From a virus: DNA of 24,946 nucleotides. The stretch covers positions 1 to 24,946 of the IMG/VR virus record IMGVR_UViG_3300024324_000075; one strand, given 5' to 3'. Positions 18,154-24,946 of this stretch are shown piece after piece. The first letter of the stretch is position 1. The number at the start of each line of letters is the position of its first letter. The position numbers and the translations under genes are program-made. The notes below the pieces were generated by a model that made no database searches, was not told where the DNA came from, and saw only the letters and a program-made list of their open reading frames with translations.

Positions 18154-20058
18154 TTATTGATTAGATATTAAACTAGAACTTTCATTAGCTATTTGACTCA
18201 TTCATTGTGCTCATACATTATTTTGTACTGATTCTGAAACCTCAGTCATTTGTTGTTCCTTATCTCAGCCTTGTGCTTTATATAAATCTAATAAAGATTG
18301 TCTATAAACCATTGTGTTCAATTCTTGTGGAGCAGCTTTTATAGCAATTAAATGTGTTAATGGATCATAATCAGATTTAACTTCAACAAATTCTCAATAA
18401 GTTAATGCCTCTACATTTTCAATAGCTATTATCTCTTGTGGAGTTAATGGTATTTCTATCTCTACTTGTGCCTCAGGGATTCATGAACTTGTAAGAAATC
18501 TTCTATATGAATAATTCTGTGCAGCCTTAGGTCTTTCTAATGTTTGTAGTAATGGTAGAGTATTTGCATAAGCTACTCTCTCTTTATCTTTTCTTTTATC
18601 TAATTCAGCAACAGTTATAACTTGTATTCTAACAAATTTCTCTGATAAGAAATCTTTTCTTTTTAATTCTCTAGGAATTATTCAAAATCAAGTATTAAAA
18701 TTAACTATTTTTGTATCTCAATCAGTAAATTTTTCTAAATATCATCTTAACCATAAATTTAATAATTGCTTCTCTCCCCAACTCTCTACCTTAGAAGATA
18801 AAGCTAAATTTACATCAGTATTTGATTGGATTAATTCATTAGTTCATACACCCTCTCTTCTTTCAGTAGTAGAACCTTGTGCTATCTTCCCTACAGAAGT
18901 AGATGCCTCTACTTGTCTATCTAAACTATCATCTACTATATATGAATTATCAGCTCTAAAATCTCTTTGAATTGGAGTAACAGCGTTATTTAAACTCTCT
19001 CATTCTAATGGATTAGCTGCTACTAATTTATTAAATCAGAAATTTAAGTCTTCTTTATTCTTAATTAACCTAGTATTGTACATATACATAGGATAAAGCT
19101 CAGCCATTGATTTATCTAATCTTAAATTAGCCATCAGCGCCTTAACCCTCTGAACATCACTTATAAATGTAGCAATTCTATCTCCAAACGGATTACTAGT
19201 TCTTGGTTTCCGATATGTGAATGCAAATGGAAATGGTATTAATTGATTATCTTTTTTCTCTTTATTATCTATCGTTTTTAATAATTCTCAGTCTACAATA
19301 GTTTTTTGTTCATTCCCCATTGTAAACATAGCCTTTACAGTAGCTTTTGGTCATACAAATATTCAAAAATGTGTATAAATTTTGAAATTTGGATTATCTG
19401 AATTTCCTTGTTTATACGATGTGTTTAAATCTGAATTAACCTGGTCATCCGATCTACTTCTATCACTTCATCTAAAATCTCATGTACTTGGATTTAATTG
19501 CTCTATAATCTTATCACTATATCATAAATTTTCTAAATCTGTTTTAAACATTTGTTTGTCAAAACCTGTATATGAATAATTTCCATTCACATAATCCCCA
19601 TCAGGGTCAGGAATCCAATTTCTAGGATCAACAGTTTCAAATTTAGGACTCTTAGTAATTCCACACCATCAAATTTTTGCAACTATACCAACTCAATAGA
19701 AAAATTTATCCCAATCTCTTTGGTATTTTAATATTTCAATATCTTGTTCGTTAAAATCTTCCTCTAAAGTAGCATTTAAATTTTTCACTATATAATCTCT
19801 ACCTATTTTTGTAGAAATAAATTTTGACTGAGGTCTGTCTACATAACTTCTAGCCATTAATGCAGAATGCACATTGAAAAGAGTAGTATCTCAAATCTTA
19901 TCCTTATTCTTTTTTTGATTATTAAATAATCTCATATCTGTTTCAAAAATTTCTCTTTTTTTTGTAACAAATCTATATCATCTCTCGTATTCTGAAGATA
20001 TTTGTGATATAATATCCTCCTTCTTTAATCAAGTTGCTTTTAAAATATCTTTTAACAT
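18154..20058 (-). CDS. Portal protein
   Basis: A 634-aa protein of the length of podoviral-type portals. Recognisable segments: KKREIFETDMRLFNNQKKNK near the N-terminus, WDKFFYGVGIVAKIGWCGI, FETVDPRNWIPDPDGDYVNG (the 'VDPR..I.DPDG' wing motif common in portals), RVKALMANLRLDKSMAEL (stem helix), and a C-terminal helical barrel (KAQGGDKEQQMTEVSES). It forms the dodecameric DNA channel at one capsid vertex. It follows the large terminase by 37 nt, the classical order. The start is ATG at 20058 and the stop is TAA. Around twenty glycines are TGA codons. Confidence 0.82.
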
Positions 20059-20095
20059 AAATAGCTTTTTTATGTACTAATATAATTATATTAAT

Positions 20096-21805
20096 CTAAT
20101 ATACAGATAAATCAAGTTCTTTTTTCTCCTCTTCTTCTCATTCTATTAAAAACTTCAATAATTCATCTTGATCTATTTCTTTTTGAGATTTTGAGTTGAT
20201 AATATCTTCTTCAGAAATATTTCCATTTGAATGTTCCTTTATAAGATAATACATTCTCATTGAAATCATGTCAGCAAGGTCAGGCGAGTGTCATAGCTCT
20301 TCTTTCATATCACTCTTTGGTACTATCTGTAACTTACTATCATTCACAACATCTTTCTCTTTCACAGTTAATAATTCTTCTATTATCTGCTCTTTTTTAT
20401 CATTATCTGTAGTAATAGTAATTAATGACATATATTTCTGAAGATAATAGAATGCTTGTGTCCTTAAATTAGCATAATTCCTCTTTTTGTATTTCAATAA
20501 CTTAGCCGAATACGGATGAATAGCCTGAGTATTACCAATAAATCATTTACAACCTAACATATCAACTAATCCTCATCAAACACCAATTTCATCTATTAAT
20601 ATATTATCTATAGGGACAGCAAATTTAGCCTGCAAAGTCTCTATCTTATTAGCCTGGGTTACTAAGTCAGCCTTAGGAATAGTAATAATATCTTTTAAAT
20701 GTAATCATTCAAAATATCAAATCTCAGTACCATCTTTACCTAACCTCGCAGCATCCACAATTAAAAACGGAGTTGTATCACCCTGATATTCCCTCGTGAA
20801 CATACCTTCTATAGTATTTGAATCATATAATATATTAGGAGAGTCATCAAAATCAAAGTTACCATACAATAATCTCTGCTTTCTTATAGAACTATCAGGT
20901 AATCTCTCTAATCTCTCTATATATTTAATATCTACCCATGGATTATCCCCAACCTTAGATGGTATAAATTCCATATAAGAAGGTAATTGCTCCTGTTTCC
21001 ATGGACGATAAAATTCTGACCTAGTAAAATTAGTTCCTGGATTACATCCTGTAAATGTACAACCTTTAAAATTCCATGAATATGTGTGAATAAGTTTGTT
21101 CTTTATTATTTCCGATTTCATTAATTTGTACGGAATTCTAAGCATCTCTTTCCTCACAATATAACATATCCTTCCTCAATCTAAAATTTCCTCTAAAATA
21201 TCATCCTTATTAAGTGTACACTCCTTCTCGTCCCTAACAGTCTGACCTACTATCTTAAACTCAACCTCCCATCATGGTTGTATTTGCTCCTCAGTATAAT
21301 CCTTATACTCTATAGGTACTTCTGTTTGAAAACTACCATCCAATTCACTCAACCTACCTGATAATACCTCCCTAACCTTATTTGACATTTGTTGCCCCTC
21401 ATCTAAAAAACCACCACTATATCAATATGATCATATCCTATCAAACTCAGGATCTCATGGCTCTAAATTTACCTGTATCACATATAATTTACTCTTATTA
21501 ATAAATTCTATATGCCTCTCATCCCTAATTTTATCCCTATAACTCTTCTCGTCATATCAAAATCTCCTAATAACATTATAAAATGTATTAAGTGTAGTCG
21601 CCTTTAAATCAGCAAGCACAGTTCTAGCTAATAACCAAGAACTACCAGGAAATGCAGATAAACATATAGCTAATATCATACCTATAGTCTCACTCTTTCA
21701 TCATCTTGCCGCACCACCGAAAAGTATATCCTCAGTCTCGTCATTAAAAAAACATTGAATCGCCTTAAATTGTTTCTCTGATGCTAGTAGTGTGTTTTTA
21801 ACCAT
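20096..21805 (-). CDS. terL: Terminase large subunit
   Basis: A 569-aa DNA-packaging motor. The ATPase domain has Walker A GGAARGGKS (residues 30-38) with the adjacent Gly35-Gly36 pair both TGA, and Walker B GGFLDEG (131-137, catalytic Glu136). CNPGTN (254-259) is the coupling motif. The nuclease domain has LIVDAARLGKDGTEI (348-362, Asp351), ILIDEIGVGGGLVD (402-415, Asp405, with Gly410 and Gly411 as TGA), and HSPDLADMISMRMYY near 507-521. These invariant positions prove both the family and the genetic code. It is translated from ATG 21805 overlapping the upstream gene by 8 nt (ATGGTTAA), and stops at TAG. Confidence 0.97.
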
Positions 21806-22124
21806 TATTATTAACTATGTTAATTGTTATATTTGCAGGTATTAATTGTGTATTCTTATCATCATCCAATCCTAATAGTTTTAAATTACTTTTAAAAGCA
21901 CTGTCTTTAGCACTAACTATATCAGTTATCCTTAATGATCAATCTTGATGCTCTAATCTCTCTATTAAATTTTTATCAGCTAAATTAATGATTCTCTCAT
22001 TCTGCTTAATAGTATATAACTCAGATGAAGTATCTTCTGTAAGTGAAATGTCCGTGGGGTCGTCTTGAAATGAATCAAGAAATTGTTGAGCCTCCTGTTC
22101 TGTTAATGTCTCTTGATTAGTCAT
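21798..22124 (-). CDS. Putative terminase small subunit
   Basis: A 108-aa acidic protein starting MTNQETLTEQEAQQFLDSF. A second ATG 27 nt upstream (22151) is in frame but lies inside the HNH gene, so 22124 is preferred. The C-terminal half (LIERLEHQDGSLRITDIVSA, then KDSAFKSNLKLLGL) recalls the oligomerisation part of small terminases, which often end with a K-L-L-G type helix. No helix-turn-helix is clearly visible. The strongest argument is position: it overlaps the large terminase start by 8 nt. It has a single TGA codon. Confidence 0.6.
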
Positions 22125-22135
22125 AGTGTGTGAAG

Positions 22136-22690
22136 TTAATAATATTCCCATTTAAATCCTCATGCTGTCTTTTGTTTTCATCTACAAACATCTCAAACAT
22201 GACTTATTCATAAATCTCTTATAATATCAGCTATACTATACCATTTTTTAATAAAATCTCAATTTTTTGTGTATTGACTTATTTTTTTACTAGAATTATG
22301 ATACTTTCAAAACTTTCATAAAGAACTCCTTGGATGATTAGTTTGAAATATTGTCTTGTTTCATAAAATTCTATAAGAATGCTTTTGATTATCGCTATGA
22401 GTACAATATTCAAGATTATTTAAATTATTATTAGATTTATCTCAATCTTTATGATTAATTTTGATTCCCTTTAAACGATATCAAATAAATTCATTCATCA
22501 CTAAAGAATGAATAGTGTGAGCTTTTATAGTTCAATTATTATATAAAATAACTTGCTTATATCATCTAGTGTCTCCATGACTTAATACTCTCTGAGTATT
22601 TGAGTTTTTTACTCTACCATAATTTGATATTTGATATGATCAATTATAAATCACCTGCTTAATATAAGTAATATCTCTCCATTCTTCCAT
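22136..22690 (-). CDS. HNH homing endonuclease with NUMOD4 and NUMOD1 motifs
   Basis: A 184-aa free-standing endonuclease. NUMOD4-like residues 3-28 (EWRDITYIKQVIYNGSYQIS then NYGRVKN). HNH residues 78-104 (INHKDGDKSNNNLNNLEYCT then HSDNQKH), with the Gly of HKDGD as TGA. NUMOD1-type helix-turn-helix at 137-182 (ISQYTKNGDFIKKWYSIADI, then GKQKTAGGFKW) that reads DNA specifically. Gly177 in AGGFKW, at a conserved spot, is TGA. It sits between the iteron region and the terminase genes, and its last bases run to 12 nt before the small terminase start. It has its own promoter-like and pseudoknot leader. Confidence 0.92.
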
Positions 22691-22705
22691 ATTTTATTTT
22701 ACTTA

Positions 22706-22782
22706 AAAAAAGCAAGAATAAGGCAGATTTGGATAACACCTTATTATTACTTTTTTAAAATACCAAATCTTTTAAGTTATCC
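22706..22782 (-). promoter_or_regulatory. Predicted pseudoknot leader / attenuator of the HNH gene at 22690
   Basis: The minus-strand RNA starts with GGAUAAC (22782-22776), then AGAUUUGG (22770-22763). A hairpin follows: AAAAAAG and AAUAAGG pair with CCUUAUU (22723-22717 side) and CUUUUUU, separated by a 4x4 internal loop. Its 15-nt loop contains GUUAUCCAAAUCU, whose halves are complements of GGAUAAC and AGAUUUGG. Only one may pair at a time or in part, so alternative pseudoknots exist. The 3' arm ends in seven U, as in an intrinsic terminator, and the HNH ATG comes about 16 nt later. This arrangement suits attenuation or translational control. Confidence 0.65.
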
Positions 22783-22789
22783 AATAAAC

Positions 22790-22817
22790 ACTATATATAG
22801 AAAATCTCAAAAGTCAA
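22790..22817 (-). promoter_or_regulatory. Candidate promoter for HNH-terminase transcript
   Basis: On the minus strand there is TTGACT (22817-22812), a 16-nt spacer and TATAGT (22795-22790). The predicted start point is near 22783, which coincides with the first base of the pseudoknot leader. It could drive the HNH gene and the packaging and head genes that follow without another visible promoter. Confidence 0.5.
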
Positions 22818-23056
22818 AAAATGCTTATATACTATAGTTACAATTATTTCACACTTTAAATTTAAACTCCCCCTGTGGGGTGGTAAAATTTTTAGTGAAT
22901 TATAAATACATCACATAATGTCTGTTATGTAATATATTATATAGGTTGTTTATGGCTTAAAATAGCCAAAGTATATAAATATAATAACATAGATCTAAAA
23001 ATATGTGTTTTTTGATCTCGAATATGAGCAATTTATATACCTTTTTATATACTTTA

Positions 23057-23415
23057 TTGTTTACATTTTTTTTACAGCTATGTAAACAAATATAGATATA
23101 AAAGGGCTATTTAAAGCCTTTTTTGATTAACTTTGTTTACATATTCTAATTAATTTCATTTTTTTTTTAAAAAGGGGAGTAATATATATGTTTTTATGCT
23201 TAATGGAGAATTTATGTAAACAATGTAAACAAATTTGAAAAATGTCCTTTAAAGTAAACTAAAACCCCTGATTTCAAAAAGTGTTAAAAAATGTAACACG
23301 ATGTAACACTTTCAGAATAAAAATAACAATTTTTAATTGTCAATACCACTTTTAAAAATTTCTTGTTACAAACTTATAAAAAAAATGTAAACAAACCCCC
23401 ATATTTTGTAACACG
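23057..23415. repeat. Iteron-like repeats TGTAAACAA and TGTAACAC
   Basis: Six copies of TGTAAACAA(A): forward at 23081-23090, 23215-23223, 23224-23233 and 23386-23395, and inverted at 23057-23065 and 23132-23141. The first two form an inverted pair around TTTTTTTACAGCTA, and those at 23215/23224 are back to back. A related shorter repeat TGTAACAC lies at 23292, 23302 and 23407, with inverted forms at 23281 (GTGTTA) and 23363 (TTGTTACA). Both families share TGTAA-CA and may be one protein's sites. Confidence 0.75.
23101..23124 (+). terminator. Terminator-like hairpin within the iteron region
   Basis: AAAGGGCT pairs with AGCCTTTT (one G-T) over the 6-nt loop ATTTAA, followed by T-rich sequence on the plus strand. 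The mirror strand also ends in a short T-run, so it may act both ways. No plus-strand gene is seen to be terminated, so the function is unclear. Confidence 0.5.
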
Positions 23416-23466
23416 CCACTTTTTCACACTTCTTTTTTCACCCCCTAAAAACTATACACTTTCGCA

Positions 23467-23500
23467 CAAAAAAAGCCTCTTTTTTATAAGAGACTTTTTT
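23467..23500 (-). terminator. Intrinsic terminator after the small-gene cluster
   Basis: The minus-strand stem GUCUCUU/AAGAGGC (7 bp, one U-G) has a 6-nt loop and is followed by a run of seven U. It lies about 50 nt after the stop of the zinc-ribbon gene at 23548. The plus strand also has T-runs beyond the stem, so it may be bidirectional. Confidence 0.82.
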
Positions 23501-23547
23501 AATATATTATTATTAAATAACATATTAATAATATAATTATATCCATG

Positions 23548-24228
23548 TTATTTTTTTAATATTAAAATTTCTTTTTTTAATTGTTTAATATTATCATTAT
23601 ATCTTTTTGTAGTTTCGATTATATCTTTTTTATATCTTTTTATTTTCCACTCTTTAGATTCAATTTCTTTTTGTAGAATTTTTTCTTTTTGCATTATTAA
23701 ATGTTTACTAATCCATTCTTTATTTGGTATATACTTTTTATCATATGAATTTAATCCTAATTTTGTTATTTTAGTTAAACAATAATTTGATTCTTCCATA
23801 TGCTCACTCCCTTGACACTCTAAGCATTGTCCCCCTAATTTATCTAGTCAATACTGTTTGCCGCAATAATTACAGCTACATCTATTATTCATAACTTCCT
23901 GAATTTTTTCACTTCCTTCGCTTACATAGTAACCCTCCTTTATATTAGAATTATTAAAAATAGTTTCGCTCCATAGCCAAAATCTATATCCATTTTGTCC
24001 ATCTTTTCAAACCGTGTTAAATTGATCTTCAAATATATAAGAATCATCTAACTCATAATATCATTGTAAATTTTTTATATCTAAGCTCCTTTGGGAACTA
24101 AACATTGTGTCTTTTTTTAATCCTTTACTTTTTAACTCTTCACATATACCCTTATATATATTAAAATCACTTTCTTTACTTATATCTAAATAGTAAGTTT
24201 TTACTATAAATTTTATATTATTATTCAT
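23548..24228 (-). CDS. Zinc-ribbon protein of unknown function, 226 aa
   Basis: The N-terminal domain (MNNNIKFIVKTYYLDISKES then a mixed alpha/beta region with RFWLWSETIFNNSN) is followed by a zinc ribbon at about residues 117-138: CSCNYCGKQYGLDKLGGQC then LEC, in which one Gly is TGA. The C-terminal third (from about residue 150) is a long Lys/Glu/Ile-rich coiled coil (KEKILQKEIESKEWKIKRYK). Zinc ribbon plus coiled coil suggests DNA or protein binding. It is the last gene of a four-gene cluster; the preceding gene ends 1 nt before its ATG (TAAAATG). TrpTGG codons also occur here, separate from TGA. Confidence 0.72.
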
Positions 24229-24229
24229 T

Positions 24230-24454
24230 TTATTTATAATTATTGTTAAAATATTCCTCCACTTGTTTAAATGTATAGTTAATTTTTATTAGTTTTTTAG
24301 CTTTATTAAAAGTTTTTTCATTACTAATATATATTAAATTATCTAAGTTATTATCAATTACAACATGACTATTTCATATATTATATATATCAGAATTACT
24401 AACTAGTTTTAAATTACAATTATCTATATTCATGATTAATTCTTTTTCTATCAT
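24230..24454 (-). CDS. Small unknown protein, 74 aa
   Basis: A 74-aa protein starting MIEKELIMNIDNCNLKLVSN, with YISNEKTFNKAKKLIKINYT near the end and the C-terminus VEEYFNNNYK. It has one TGA Gly (NIGNSH). It is followed by the zinc-ribbon gene after 1 nt and preceded by the 42-aa gene after 17 nt, so the four genes form an operon. No family was recognised. A second in-frame ATG exists at codon 8. Confidence 0.55.
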
Positions 24455-24471
24455 TTTATTACTTATTATTA

Positions 24472-24600
24472 TTAAAATATTATTAATCCATCATTATAAA
24501 AGACCTGTTCTTTTATTTCCTGCCTTAGCATCTCGCTTTTTTTAAAAGCCTGTTTGTTTTGCTTTTCTAATTTTTTATTAGTTATTATTTTATTATTCAT
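24472..24600 (-). CDS. Very small basic protein, 42 aa
   Basis: A 42-aa Lys-rich protein, MNNKIITNKKLEKQNKQAFK at the start and KEQVFYNDGLIIF at the end. It has no TGA codon, so the code does not help decide it. Support comes from its tight position within the minus-strand cluster and lack of another reading. Likely helical; function unknown. Confidence 0.45.
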   Translation of the reverse strand: MNNKIITNKKLEKQNKQAFKKSEMLRQEIKEQVFYNDGLIIF

Positions 24601-24625
24601 AATTATTTTTTAAATTTTAAATTAT

Positions 24626-24919
24626 TTATTTATCATATCTAAAATATATCTCTTGTGTATCACTTAACTTGTTAAAATGTTTGCTTATTACAATACCCGT
24701 TGTAGTATTAGACAAAAATATTAAACTTGTGTAAATTAATTCTATATTATCATTATTTATTAGTCCTTTACTTTCACAAACTACCAAAAAATTATATATT
24801 TTTTTTCAATTTAAATTTGAGTATATCTCACAATTATTATTTAATTGTTTTTCATAATCAATTCAATATTCTTTTTTATCTCTTATTTTATAAGAATTTT
24901 TTCAGTATCTTTTTTGCAT
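24626..24919 (-). CDS. Small unknown protein, 97 aa
   Basis: A 97-aa protein starting MQKRYGKNSYKIRDKKEYGI, with three TGA codons, and ending SKHFNKLSDTQEIYFRYDK. The C-terminal half (NFLVVCESKGLINNDNIELI) is hydrophobic and beta-like. The upstream context is TATATAAAG before the ATG at 24919; an earlier ATG at 24935 is followed at once by TAA. It is the first gene of the small early-type cluster visible here. No family recognised. Confidence 0.55.
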
Positions 24920-24946
24920 CTTTATATATTTACATTATAAACTAAA

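Larger units (their letters stand above)
22830..23466. other. Non-coding control region, candidate replication origin
   Basis: No convincing gene was found on either strand over about 640 bases. It contains iteron-like repeats (separate entry), a GC-rich mini-hairpin CCCCCTGTGGGG at 22869-22880, an ACATAA/TTATGT inverted repeat near 22914-22930, a TGGCT/AGCCA hairpin near 22952-22967, and a terminator-like hairpin at 23101-23124. It sits between the small unknown genes and the packaging/structural module. Iterons and hairpins in AT-rich DNA suit a replication origin or a binding region for a phage regulator. Confidence 0.5.

Noticed and set aside
20096-21805. TGA = Trp (code 4, Mycoplasma-like) as explanation for the broken frames
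   Set aside because: It would put Trp at the invariant glycines of Walker A and of the nuclease GVGGG motif, and turn the glycine-rich tail protein into a Trp polymer. TGG already serves Trp.
21798-22151. Earlier in-frame ATG at 22151 for the putative small terminase
   Set aside because: It begins inside the last codons of the HNH gene. The ATG at 22124 gives a clean start 12 nt after that gene.
22791-22916. 41-aa minus-strand frame in the non-coding region
   Set aside because: It has no ribosome-binding context, overlaps the candidate promoter, and shows no protein-like composition.
23188-23262. 24-codon plus-strand frame preceded by a GGGGAG ribosome-binding-like site
   Set aside because: It consists partly of the TGTAAACAA repeats, is very short, and would be the only plus-strand gene. 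The G-rich site is probably chance, though it could be a leader peptide.
23937-23960. AAGGAGGGTTACTATG on the minus strand, a strong Shine-Dalgarno with ATG
   Set aside because: The ATG is followed immediately by TAA, and the stretch is inside the zinc-ribbon gene in another frame.

Overview
This window appears to be part of the genome of a tailed bacteriophage (podovirus-like layout) that reads TGA as glycine, which is genetic code 25. The likely hosts are therefore Absconditabacteria (SR1) or Gracilibacteria (BD1-5). With the standard code, almost every minus-strand gene breaks into short pieces. With TGA = Gly and only TAA/TAG as stops, the window resolves into 28 tightly packed genes, all on the minus strand. 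The glycine reading rests on invariant positions. The terminase Walker A reads GGAARGGKS with two TGA codons inside it. The terminase nuclease motif reads GVGGG with two TGA. HNH motifs read HKDGDK and LSKGG. A glycine-rich tail protein has about 70 TGA codons in Gly-Gly runs. Tryptophan is still encoded by TGG, so a TGA = Trp code fits poorly. The DNA is very AT-rich.

Layout in the direction of transcription (right to left). 24919-23548: four small genes of unknown function, the last with a zinc ribbon, closed by an intrinsic terminator. 23505-22800: non-coding DNA with about ten iteron-like TGTAAACAA/TGTAACAC repeats and hairpins, a candidate origin or control region. 22690-20096: an HNH endonuclease, a possible small terminase, and the large terminase. 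20058-15778: portal, a 162-aa protein, scaffold and major capsid protein, then a terminator. 15598-14765: a second HNH gene. 14695-8420: a 50-aa protein, a head-tail adaptor, a propeller/nozzle-like tail protein, two paralogous small structural proteins, and a 980-aa virion protein with a degenerate M23 domain. 8409-2455: a 578-aa virion protein, a 55-aa protein, a 1042-aa tail fibre and the glycine-rich tail protein. 2430-1: a DUF1353 protein, a holin-like membrane protein, a second membrane protein, a third HNH gene, and a partial cysteine-peptidase-like gene at the window edge. No tape-measure/sheath pair is visible. Adaptor, propeller and large internal-type proteins fit a short-tailed virion.

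The most unusual signal is shared by the three unrelated HNH genes. Each is preceded, within about 10-20 nt of its ATG, by a predicted RNA hairpin whose apical loop is perfectly complementary (7-8 nt) to a segment just upstream, forming a pseudoknot. The sequences differ but the architecture is the same, and at least two have a plausible promoter just upstream. This looks like a conserved regulatory leader carried with homing endonuclease cassettes.

No tRNA (including a suppressor tRNA-Gly-UCA), CRISPR array, integrase or insertion sequence was seen. All translations and pairings were done by eye, without database searches.
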